Assembly (NCBI GenBank): GCA_016866215.1
Contig: VGNE01000003.1
Span: forward strand, 1-64,000
Source of the DNA: Chloroflexota bacterium
GTDB taxonomy: Bacteria; Chloroflexota; Anaerolineae; Anaerolineales; Villigracilaceae
Reading direction: 5' to 3'
Length of the DNA stretch: 64,000 nucleotides
Below are positions 42,284-50,665 of the stretch, in pieces. Position 1 is the first letter of the stretch; each line of letters begins with the position of its first letter. The translations under genes and the position numbers were made by a program. The notes below the pieces were generated by a model. It was not told the origin of the DNA and ran no database searches. It saw only the letters and a list, made by a program, of their open reading frames with translations.

Positions 42284-43312
42284 CTATTTCCGATCCAATG
42301 CCCTGAACCTGTGAATAAGGTAAAGCGCCAGTCCGAATAGGGCAAGCGCGTTGGCTTGGTGGATCAGCGCGATCACGATGTTGACATAAGAAAGAATGGT
42401 GAGTATCCCTAGGATGATTTGCAGAGCAACCAAACCTGTCAACCATTTGAATCCATTTAGGATGTCGGCAGGGTAGTTTTGTTTCTTGACGATGTAATAC
42501 ACCACAGGCACCAGGATCATTCCCAGCCACCCAAACCAGCGGTGGATGAAAACAATCGTCTGCGGGGATTCAAACAAGTCGCTCCATGCGTTAAACAAGT
42601 TGGGTGGGATTATTTTTCCAAACATGAGAGGCCATGTATCTGAAACGTGACCTGCCTTAAGTCCAGCGGTCATTCCGCCGTAAGCGATTTGAATCAACAA
42701 AACAAGCGTTAGCCAAAAGGATAGTCTTGACGGCAGTGACCATTTTACTTTTTTCGACGCGTCAGGGAAGCCGTATTTGTGACCGAACGCCGTCCACAAT
42801 ACGATTCCGAAGAGGGAGAGCGCTAATAACAGGTGAATGGTAAGGCGGATGTGGCTGACGGCCGGGCGATCCACTAATCCGCTGGCGACCATGTACCAGC
42901 CCATAAAAGCCTGCCCGACGAAGAGCAGTCCCATCACAATATAAATGCCGAATTCCTTGAATGGGATGGTTTTCTTGAAAAGGAAATAGAACACAGGAAT
43001 CGCATAGAACAAACCTGCCAGGCGCGCGATCAGGCGGTGGACCCACTCCATGTAGAAAATGAATTGATATTCCGGGAGTGTCATGCCGGTGTTGATCTTG
43101 ATGTACTCCGGCGTGAGTTGATATTTGGCGAATTCCTCCTGCCAGGCTTGTGCACCGATGGGGGGCATTACGCCGCTGATGGGATTCCATTCGACAATGG
43201 AAAGTCCGGAGCGGGTCAGGCGGACAAATCCTCCGAAGATAACGAGGAGGGCTACCACGAAGCTAAAAATGAACAACCATTTCATGACGGCGTTGTTTTT
43301 GGTTTTTGGCAT
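42284..43312 (-). CDS. ctaA: Heme A synthase (CtaA/COX15)
   Basis: A 342-aa membrane protein with about eight hydrophobic helices. It oxidises heme O to heme A for cytochrome oxidases. Family features are EWNPISGVMPP, the histidines in MEWVHRLIARLAG, RLTIHLLLAL and VFIHRWFGWLG. ATG 43312 follows GGAG. No oxidase subunits lie next to it. Its presence implies an aa3-type or similar terminal oxidase elsewhere in the genome. Confidence 0.93.
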   Translation of the reverse strand: MPKTKNNAVMKWLFIFSFVVALLVIFGGFVRLTRSGLSIVEWNPISGVMPPIGAQAWQEEFAKYQLTPEYIKINTGMTLPEYQFIFYMEWVHRLIARLAGLFYAIPVFYFLFKKTIPFKEFGIYIVMGLLFVGQAFMGWYMVASGLVDRPAVSHIRLTIHLLLALSLFGIVLWTAFGHKYGFPDASKKVKWSLPSRLSFWLTLVLLIQIAYGGMTAGLKAGHVSDTWPLMFGKIIPPNLFNAWSDLFESPQTIVFIHRWFGWLGMILVPVVYYIVKKQNYPADILNGFKWLTGLVALQIILGILTILSYVNIVIALIHQANALALFGLALYLIHRFRALDRK

Positions 43313-43513
43313 GATGTTTCTCCAGTGTTGATGAGGTCTCTCGTCCGGCTCGACCTGCAAATCACAAGGATTATAGCACGCAGGTTTTGCAGGTTGTTAA
43401 AACTTTCGTTATGAGTGGTGGCACTCTTGGCAAGTGCATGTGGATTGGAGTTCTTTATGGAAAATTGAGGCTGAGGTCTAGGTATGGACTAAAGTTTTTC
43501 GGCAGGAAGAATG

Positions 43514-43541
43514 TTGAAAAAAGGAAAATATATGCTACAAT
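43514..43541 (+). promoter_or_regulatory. Promoter of the mau-like cassette
   Basis: TTGAAA (43514-43519) and TACAAT (43536-43541) with a 16-base spacer. The leader then has an AGAG-rich hairpin before GAGAGGAG and the ATG at 43590. Confidence 0.65.
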
Positions 43542-43589
43542 GAAAATAGGTTTGGGTTTCTCTCTTGTGTATTTGAGAGGAGAGCTTGA

Positions 43590-44231
43590 ATGGTTAATCT
43601 GATTTCCGGGGATTCTGTAGTTGAATTCAGTCTAATATTGCGGTTCATACTTGGACTAACACTCACTTTTGCCGGTACTGGAAAGTTGCATCATCTTTCT
43701 CACTTTGTTGCCGGAGTCTTAAGGTATCAGATTCTTCCAACACACCTGGCACGCTGGTATGGGCGGCTATTACCAATCGCAGAGATTGGTGTGGGTGTTT
43801 TATTATTGATTGGAATCTGGACGCGCCCAGCCGCCATCATTTCAACGGCTATGTTCGTCTCGTTTGCGATAGCTGTTGGAATCAACTTGGCGTATAAGCG
43901 CAAGATGCCTTGCTTTTGTTTCGGTGCAGATTCGTCCAATATTGGTTGGCATACAACAGTAAGAATTTCATTGCTTTTTATAATATCTTTGCTTATTGCC
44001 ATCACTCCATATGGCGGTGATGCTTTGAGAGATTATCTGTATAACCCTTCAATTGATGGCTTGATAGGCCTGTTGCCAATAATCTTGCTCACAATCTTTG
44101 GGCTTCTTGTATTGTCAATCATAGAGATTTCACCATTGGTAATGCGCGCTTGGACAGTAATGGCAAGACGGCCTGCAAATCAAGGATATAACATAGTATG
44201 GATACGTGAAAGCAAGGTAGGAGACGATTAA
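43590..44231 (+). CDS. MauE-like membrane protein
   Basis: A 213-aa protein with about four to five hydrophobic helices, of the DoxX/MauE family. Start and pattern (LRFILGLTLTFAGTGKLHH, IAEIGVGVLLLIGIWTRPAAI, KRKMPCFCFGADS) match MauE, which is needed for folding and disulfide formation of the methylamine dehydrogenase small subunit. The conserved CFCFG cysteine pair is visible. It is the first gene of a three-gene cassette in the order mauE-mauD-mauA-like. Confidence 0.85.
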   Translation: MVNLISGDSVVEFSLILRFILGLTLTFAGTGKLHHLSHFVAGVLRYQILPTHLARWYGRLLPIAEIGVGVLLLIGIWTRPAAIISTAMFVSFAIAVGINLAYKRKMPCFCFGADSSNIGWHTTVRISLLFIISLLIAITPYGGDALRDYLYNPSIDGLIGLLPIILLTIFGLLVLSIIEISPLVMRAWTVMARRPANQGYNIVWIRESKVGDD

Positions 44232-44236
44232 AGATC

Positions 44237-44833
44237 ATGAATGGGTTATGGTTGGTCAGTTACATTGCTCTATGGGTCTTGGTTATACTTTTGTCTGTAA
44301 TTGTGTTGGGATTGGCGCGTCAGTTAGGAGTAATCCACATCAGGCTGGGTCCCGAGGATAATCTAGTAAATACACGAGAAGGATTGAGCATCGGGATTAT
44401 TGCTCCGAACTTTAGCGCTGTTGATATCGTTCATGATAAAGAGATCACATTGGCTGATTTGAAGGGACGTTCCAGTATTTTTGTCTTCATTTCGCCGAAC
44501 TGCCAACCTTGTCAAGAGTTAATGCCACATTTAGTGTCTTTCCATAAACATCGGTATGCTGAAATCAATCTTATACTTTTCAGTCAGTCTGATTCACAAG
44601 CTGGTTTAGAACTAGTTAAAGAACAAAAACTAAATATTCCTCTGATTTCTGATTCGGAGGGTTCTTTATTAAAGCTATATCAAGTGCGCGCTACTCCATT
44701 TGCATACCGCCTCGATTCAAATGGCATTATTCAGCGCAGAGGTATTGTGAACAATAGAGAGGGACTTGATGAATTGCTGAACGACTCATCACAAGATGAA
44801 GTCATAGTAGATCTTCCATCGGACGAAAGTTGA
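44237..44833 (+). CDS. MauD-like thioredoxin-fold protein
   Basis: A 198-aa protein. One N-terminal anchor (LWLVSYIALWVLVILLSVIVLGL) is followed by RQLGVIHIRLGP, then a thioredoxin-like domain with CQPC in FISPNCQPCQEL. Sequence and order fit MauD, the partner of MauE in MADH small-subunit maturation. It lies 5 bp after the MauE gene. It probably introduces disulfides into the following Cys-rich protein. Confidence 0.85.
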   Translation: MNGLWLVSYIALWVLVILLSVIVLGLARQLGVIHIRLGPEDNLVNTREGLSIGIIAPNFSAVDIVHDKEITLADLKGRSSIFVFISPNCQPCQELMPHLVSFHKHRYAEINLILFSQSDSQAGLELVKEQKLNIPLISDSEGSLLKLYQVRATPFAYRLDSNGIIQRRGIVNNREGLDELLNDSSQDEVIVDLPSDES

Positions 44834-44846
44834 GGAGGTACTAACC

Positions 44847-45203
44847 ATGTCAAGCAATGAAAAGCTAACTCGAAAAATCTCAAATCGGCTATCGAGACGC
44901 GATGCACTGAAAAGTTTGGGCGCCCTCGTCGTTAGCCTCGGCATAGCATTGGTAGGTAAAGTTGAAACAGTGGAGGCCGGACCTGCCTGCTGCTCGAATC
45001 CTGAATGTTCAGGCTGTCAGAATGCTGGTTCAAATTGCCCTGTTGGGTACACCAAAATTAGCTGGACATCATGCTGTCTGAATTATTGCAAATGGACCTG
45101 TAATAAATGCAGGAGAAATTCAGACGGCTATATCTGCTACTGCTCCCATGAAGATTTTGTTAGTTGTCCAGGAGGAGTCTGCGGTAATGCCGCTCAACCT
45201 TGA
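44847..45203 (+). CDS. MauA-like Tat-exported cysteine-rich protein
   Basis: A 118-aa protein. A twin-arginine leader (SRRDALKSLG, RR at 17-18) and hydrophobic segment to ~residue 37 are followed by a mature part with 14 cysteines (C48-C112), an even number suited to seven disulfides. Residues 63-81, with NCPVGYT and SWTSCC, resemble the TTQ-forming region of the methylamine dehydrogenase light chain (recalled pattern NCPPGTKL, SWVASCYN). W73 would match the first cross-linked Trp; no clear second TTQ Trp or heavy-chain gene is present. Function is therefore uncertain. It may be a structural or electron-transfer protein derived from MauA. Confidence 0.7.
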   Translation: MSSNEKLTRKISNRLSRRDALKSLGALVVSLGIALVGKVETVEAGPACCSNPECSGCQNAGSNCPVGYTKISWTSCCLNYCKWTCNKCRRNSDGYICYCSHEDFVSCPGGVCGNAAQP

Positions 45204-45272
45204 TAATCTGTGTAGGCACTTAGGTAATCCAAAGGCGGTAATAAGGTAGGGTTACAATTTAATCAGTCATTA

Positions 45273-48182
45273 GTGCACAGACTGATTTTTGAGATCGGTA
45301 AAGTGAAACTTGTGATTGACATTGCTAAAAACCGTAGAAAGCGAGTCCTATCGTGTACGGCTATCACTTTGTTTTTTGTCATTGCCAGCGGCTGTAGCAC
45401 AAGTGGACCATCTGATTTGGCTCCTATTGTCGAAACGTCTACATCAGAGGGGATTTCTCCATCGCTTATCATCCAAACACCTGTTTCCGGTAATTTTGGC
45501 ACGTCTGAGAATCCAATTGTTGTAGGCGCTGATTATGCCAGCACTTTCTACCCGGAGATATTAAGCCAGTGGCAGGAATGGGCAAGGCGATTGGAGGAAG
45601 CCACTGGTCTTAAATTTGCTGTACAACCCCGTTCAGCAACGGAATTGGAATTATTGGAAGCCATGCGCACCGGAGAAATTCACTTGGCTTCTCTTAGTGC
45701 ACTAGCTTATGTTTTTGCGTATGATCGCGGATGGGTAGAGCCAGCGGCAAACTTTGTAGAGAATTGGAATGGACAGGACGCTAGGGGTATTATGTTCATT
45801 GCTCGTGTGGATAGTGACTTTAACCCCGGAAGCCTATCTCAAGTTCTCAAGCAATTGAAAGGCAAACGCCCATGCTACCGAGAACTTTATCCAGAGTTTC
45901 CTGGTTTGGCCCCATTGGATGAGTATATTCTCCCTTCTGGCCTATTGGCGCTACATTCAATCTCAACTAGTAATCCAGCGTTTATTGGAGATAAAAATGG
46001 ATTAGCCAGTGTGGAAGCCGGCGTTTTTTATAAATTCTGTGATTTTGCTGCTGTAGATGCGATTTCTCAAGAACAGTTTAAAAATAATTTACCGAGAGGA
46101 ATTAGCTCTTTTAGCAAGTGGTCACAGGATATGCAGATTCTCTTTACCACGCCCCCTATTAACCCAGTCGGTATGATAGCCACGTCATCTATCTTACCTC
46201 GGTCAATCCAGGCACAAATAAGACAAGCTGTGCTCTCAGTACCGGCTATAGACACCGCAACAACAAGTTTTAAAATCCCTAATATGCCGCTGTATGACGA
46301 ATTTAAACGTATAGTTGATTTTTCTGCTGTGGATATTCAGGAATATCTTGACTTGCCTATTTGGACGCCGGAACCAGCGCTTTTGGCTAACCAACAATGG
46401 ATAGCTGCCCCACAAGATATACTGGTGGCAGATGTTCCCATGCAAGGAGGCCCGCCTTTCCTTCCTTACATGAATGATCAGCCTTTGAATAGATTGGTAC
46501 TTCCAGCAATATACGCTGAATTGGTCCGTATTGATGCCGAAGGCAGCTATTTTCCTTATCTGGTCGAAAACCTCCCTACCCTACAAAATCAATTGGCGCG
46601 TTTCATAGGGGTGGGGGAAGATCGGCAGTTTGAGGTTGAGTTCCGCCTGCGCTCAAATCTGACTTGGCAGGATGGGTATCCACTTACGGCCAATGACCTG
46701 GTTTTCTCTTGGAATCTAGTGATGGATCCCGCATGGCCCGGCTCACATTACGGTCAGGCTGGGTATGCTCCTGAAATCTTCGTGTCTTCTGTTGAGGCGC
46801 TTTCTCCCAACCGTGTTGTCTACCGCTTCATGAGTCAGCGCGAACTAAGGGAAGTTATCCAATCCGGGGGTAGGCTGGGCGATCTATCGCTCTATGCTGG
46901 TTTAGCGCAGCACCTTGGACCAGTGGTTCCGCTTGATTACATGGATGTAGGGCGAAATGTTTTCCCAGAACATCTCTTAAGGAATATAGCAATAAAAGAT
47001 GTTTCTACCAGCGAATTTGCCCGCAGACCAATATTTGCGGGATCTTATAGGTTGATAGAGAGTGGTCAACCGGATAAACAGATTATCTTGGAAACTTTCG
47101 AGAATTTTACCTTGGGCAAACCTCAAATTGCGCGAGTTATATTTGGTGCTTCATACTATTCTGAAGGTGTAGTAAGTTCTTCTTTGCTACCTCCCGATTT
47201 GCTTGCGCAAGCGCTGCAGACTAAGGCCGTACAGGCTCAACTAGGCTCGCCAGGAGTCAGGTTGCGCCAGGGTGAAGATGTAGTTGCTTACGATTCTCTG
47301 TTTGCGAGAGACCTAGCAAATGTAATCTGGACGCCCAGCACAAGCTGGGAAGTTCTGGATTTCAATCTGGATAATTCTCACTTGTCTGATCTGAGAGTCC
47401 GCCAAGCTATTGCCCATGCTATAAACCGCCAGATGGTTATAAACCAAGTACTGGCTGGCCATGCGGGGATAATGAAAAGCTATTTGCCGGCCTGGCATCC
47501 GTTCTACGCGGGAGACCTTATCCTTCCTGGGTATGCTTATGATCCGGGTGAGGCGCGAATTCTTCTCAAAAAGGCTGGATATGATCTCAGTAGTTTCCCT
47601 GCTACACACCCCACTCGCGGGCCTTTGATATTACGCTTGGGTTCTATGGACGTCAATCTATACCCCCGCCCTCCAATTGCAGCTATTATCAAGGAAAATC
47701 TTGCTCAAGTGGGCATTCAGGTTGATGTGCAGTTTTATTTATGGCAAGATTTTGAGGGACAAGATTGCTCAGCAGTACGAAATGGGCGCAACTTTGATTT
47801 GGGCATGGCGGGCTGGGGAGGGGCCTCGGTTCTGTTTCCTGTTGGATGGTTGGAACAAGCAACAGCACTTGAAAACATTCCTACATCAGAAAATGGGTGT
47901 CCGTATGAAAAATCAAACTGGTCAGGTTGGCGCAATTCTCGGGCCGAAGCTATCCGAGTTCAATTGGCCGACGGGAATCTTGCGCTGGAATATCCAGACA
48001 ATTACAAGCAATTATGGGTTGAACATCAACTCCTATGGGCAACTGAACTGCCCAGTCTGCCATTATTCAATATGGAGCGTCCAGTGGTAATCGCGCCGAA
48101 TTTGGTGGGTGTGTTGCCTAGCCCTCTCGCTTTTGTAGGTGTAGAGGAGACATGGAATATTTTTGAGTGGGAACTGAAATGA
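45273..48182 (+). CDS. Lipoprotein with two fused solute-binding domains
   Basis: A 969-aa exported protein. The lipobox-type sequence VIASGCSTS is at about residues 36-44, after a basic N-terminus. Residues ~60-360 resemble a PhnD-like (phosphonate/phosphite-type) binding protein (PIVVGADYASTFYPEIL, LEAMRTGEIHLASL). From ~410 to the end the sequence is a peptide/nickel-type binding protein of the SBP_bac_5 family (RSNLTWQDGYPLTANDLVFSWNLV, VRQAIAHAINRQMV). No permease or ATPase gene is next to it. GTG 45273 is the longest start; GTG 45303 is plausible. The ligand is unknown. It follows the mau-like cassette by 69 bp. Confidence 0.8.
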   Translation: MHRLIFEIGKVKLVIDIAKNRRKRVLSCTAITLFFVIASGCSTSGPSDLAPIVETSTSEGISPSLIIQTPVSGNFGTSENPIVVGADYASTFYPEILSQWQEWARRLEEATGLKFAVQPRSATELELLEAMRTGEIHLASLSALAYVFAYDRGWVEPAANFVENWNGQDARGIMFIARVDSDFNPGSLSQVLKQLKGKRPCYRELYPEFPGLAPLDEYILPSGLLALHSISTSNPAFIGDKNGLASVEAGVFYKFCDFAAVDAISQEQFKNNLPRGISSFSKWSQDMQILFTTPPINPVGMIATSSILPRSIQAQIRQAVLSVPAIDTATTSFKIPNMPLYDEFKRIVDFSAVDIQEYLDLPIWTPEPALLANQQWIAAPQDILVADVPMQGGPPFLPYMNDQPLNRLVLPAIYAELVRIDAEGSYFPYLVENLPTLQNQLARFIGVGEDRQFEVEFRLRSNLTWQDGYPLTANDLVFSWNLVMDPAWPGSHYGQAGYAPEIFVSSVEALSPNRVVYRFMSQRELREVIQSGGRLGDLSLYAGLAQHLGPVVPLDYMDVGRNVFPEHLLRNIAIKDVSTSEFARRPIFAGSYRLIESGQPDKQIILETFENFTLGKPQIARVIFGASYYSEGVVSSSLLPPDLLAQALQTKAVQAQLGSPGVRLRQGEDVVAYDSLFARDLANVIWTPSTSWEVLDFNLDNSHLSDLRVRQAIAHAINRQMVINQVLAGHAGIMKSYLPAWHPFYAGDLILPGYAYDPGEARILLKKAGYDLSSFPATHPTRGPLILRLGSMDVNLYPRPPIAAIIKENLAQVGIQVDVQFYLWQDFEGQDCSAVRNGRNFDLGMAGWGGASVLFPVGWLEQATALENIPTSENGCPYEKSNWSGWRNSRAEAIRVQLADGNLALEYPDNYKQLWVEHQLLWATELPSLPLFNMERPVVIAPNLVGVLPSPLAFVGVEETWNIFEWELK

Positions 48183-48215
48183 GAAGAAATCCTCTGTTTG
48201 TGACAGGTATCTTCT

Positions 48216-50531
48216 TTAAGTGTTCCGCATTTGATTGAGCAGTTGACTATAGTCCTCGGCGTTGGGAGGGTTCATTAATACGATCTGGTTGATGACCTCC
48301 ATGGCTCCCTGCTTGTCCCCTTTTTGCATGAGGGTTTCAACGAGTTTATCAAGCACGGTGATCGCTTCATTTGTAAGGCCTGACCGGTGCAGTTGTGCTG
48401 CGAACGTGCGTTTTAGCAGAGGTTGATCTTCATGTTCTTCGATAAGATCCTGGAGGAAGATAATTGCCAGTTCGTTATTATGCTGGTTCTCCAGATGGTT
48501 GAGGTAGTTCTCAATTTCGCTCAAGGCTTTATCCGGCTGATTCATGCGCAGGTTGAGTTCGACCAATTGTTTACGCGCCCCATCGTCATCAGGATCGAGC
48601 GTACGTATCTGTTCATAGACACGCAAGGCTTGTTTCCAATCCAGGCGTTGCAGGTCAATATCTGCCATGCTTTGCAGGATGCGTATGTTCCATTCGCTGT
48701 TGGAATTGCCTTGTTGTACCATGCGCAGAGCGGAAGTGTAGGTCTTTCGCGCCAGATCCAACTCGGCCAGACGATAGTAGATCTCAGCCAGTTCCACATT
48801 TTCTTGGATGGCGTCATTGGTTTGCCCACGTTCCACCAGTTGATCAATGAGTCTGGTGCGTGAGTTGATGTCCATCGGTGAGAGTTGAATGATGCGGCGC
48901 AATAATTTTGTGGCTTGTAGACCCTCGCCGCGCGCGCTGTAGGATTGCGCAACAACGCTGAATTTTGTGATCGCGTCAGTTGTGCGGCCTTCCTGAACGA
49001 GCAGGTCGCCCATGAGAATGTGCAGGGGCAGGTATGTTGGCGCTTGTTGAACGGCGTCGTAGGCTTCACCCATTGCAGTGCGTAAACTTCCCATGTGCGC
49101 CAGTTGGTTGATGCGGTTCATCGAGTCAAGCACCGAACTTGATTGTGCCTGTAAAATAACATCTGCAAGCGGGGCCAGCATGTTGCCATCCTGTTTTGGC
49201 ATCTGTTCGCGTATTTTGTGAAGTTGCTCACGCCAATTCGGCCGCATGAGCAAACTATTGATGTTTTCGCACACTTTACGCAACTCTGTTTCATCATCCC
49301 TGCTCTGATAGGACTCAATCAGTGGTTCATATTGCTGGCGGATGTCATCTGATTGTTCGGCTGGGACGGTCATTGAATCGGCGAGCTTCAACGCTTCCAG
49401 ATATTCCAATACGGCTTCGCGGAAGTTGGATTTTCTCACGAACAATTGTCCAAGGAGCAGGCGGGTTCCAAGTGCATAATCAATATGTTTGACGGCATTT
49501 TGTAATAAGCGTTGCGCGCTTTCGAGCCGTTCCCCCTTGAAACGTAAAAGACCAAGGTTGAAATATAGGGACGGGTGTTTAAAGCCGGCCTCCAGCGCGC
49601 CTTCCAGTTCTTCCACCGCCTGGGTTTCGCGGCCTTTGCTTTGCGCGTCAATTGCCTGACCGAGATGCCGGATTACTTTGGTCTGCTCGGCATGTTGTAT
49701 GGATATGCCGCCTGTACTTTTCACGAATGCGGAAAGTCCGGGGCGTTCCTGCGATGAGGGGCTTTCATCGGAATATTCGAAGAGTAACTCTGCCAGCCGG
49801 GTCAATGCCTTTTGGCGAGCTTCAGATACCGGGTCCAGACCGGAGGAGGTTCGCGAAGCGTGAGACGGTTGGAGTTGTTTGACCTGTGCCATGCGGATGG
49901 GACCCGTCCCGCCTTTGCCGCGGATTGGTTGGGGAAGCAGTTGTCCGGTTTTAAGTAAAGTTTGCGCTTGTTTTACTTCGGGACTGTCTGGCAAGAGAGA
50001 CCGGGCTTTTTCCACCATCTCCTTTGTCTTTTCGGCGTTACCTGCGTGCTGAAGGATGCTTGCCACAGCAAGATACTCCGTCACCGCTTTTTGTACGTGC
50101 CCAAGTTTTTCATGCACTTGCGCTAGGCGCAAATGTGCAAAGGTATGTTGAGGATTCAAATTTGTAACGCGTACCCAGTTATCGAGCGCTTTTTGAGTGT
50201 CCCGTTGTTGTAAATAGAGATCGCCCGCGCGAAAGGCGGCGTCAATTGCATTTTTTAAGTTGCCGAGTCTTTCAGAAAGTTGCGCTACTTTTTCCATCGG
50301 CAGGGGGTCATCCGGCGAGATCTTGGCCACGCTCAAATATGTCTGTAAAGACTCTTCGAGTCTGCCAAGTTGATAAAGCGCCAACCCAAGGCTGTTGAGC
50401 GCCTTGGGTTGATCGGGAATTTCCTGCAGAGCGCGGCGATAGGCACTGACCGCCTTATCCCATTCCTGGTCCCAGGCGGCGGAGTGGCCTTCGTTCATTG
50501 CTTTTTGAAAGATATCATCTCGTTCGGGCAT
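48216..50531 (-). CDS. Large TPR-repeat protein
   Basis: A 771-aa protein made mostly of tetratricopeptide repeats from residue ~10 to the end (for example WDKAVSAYRRALQEIPDQPKALNSLGLALYQLG). There is no signal peptide, membrane helix or catalytic domain. A ~40-residue Gly/Pro-containing break lies around 200-230. It is probably a scaffold for protein complexes. It is downstream of polA on the same strand with a 134-bp gap. Confidence 0.85.
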   Translation of the reverse strand: MPERDDIFQKAMNEGHSAAWDQEWDKAVSAYRRALQEIPDQPKALNSLGLALYQLGRLEESLQTYLSVAKISPDDPLPMEKVAQLSERLGNLKNAIDAAFRAGDLYLQQRDTQKALDNWVRVTNLNPQHTFAHLRLAQVHEKLGHVQKAVTEYLAVASILQHAGNAEKTKEMVEKARSLLPDSPEVKQAQTLLKTGQLLPQPIRGKGGTGPIRMAQVKQLQPSHASRTSSGLDPVSEARQKALTRLAELLFEYSDESPSSQERPGLSAFVKSTGGISIQHAEQTKVIRHLGQAIDAQSKGRETQAVEELEGALEAGFKHPSLYFNLGLLRFKGERLESAQRLLQNAVKHIDYALGTRLLLGQLFVRKSNFREAVLEYLEALKLADSMTVPAEQSDDIRQQYEPLIESYQSRDDETELRKVCENINSLLMRPNWREQLHKIREQMPKQDGNMLAPLADVILQAQSSSVLDSMNRINQLAHMGSLRTAMGEAYDAVQQAPTYLPLHILMGDLLVQEGRTTDAITKFSVVAQSYSARGEGLQATKLLRRIIQLSPMDINSRTRLIDQLVERGQTNDAIQENVELAEIYYRLAELDLARKTYTSALRMVQQGNSNSEWNIRILQSMADIDLQRLDWKQALRVYEQIRTLDPDDDGARKQLVELNLRMNQPDKALSEIENYLNHLENQHNNELAIIFLQDLIEEHEDQPLLKRTFAAQLHRSGLTNEAITVLDKLVETLMQKGDKQGAMEVINQIVLMNPPNAEDYSQLLNQMRNT

Positions 50532-50608
50532 AATTGATATTCTGCTTTCGCAATTGCGATGATTTTTTATCGGTATTGGAATTATAACCGTGTCTGCGCA
50601 AGAGATCC

Positions 50609-50662
50609 TAAAGGTTTTTCAAGGAATTCAGGGATGAAAATTTGCAAGGAACCTTTAGGGTC
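50609..50662. repeat. Inverted repeat between TPR and polA genes
   Basis: CCTAAAGGTT and AACCTTTAGG arms lie ~34 bases apart between the two minus-strand genes. In the polA transcript it could fold as a hairpin, but no clean T-run follows. It may be a dispersed palindrome. Confidence 0.6.
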
Positions 50663-50665
50663 TGG

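Noticed and set aside
43361-43589. Small frame before the mau-like cassette (43387-43602)
   Set aside because: The 71-codon frame overlaps the promoter and leader of the cassette and has no recognisable start site or domain.
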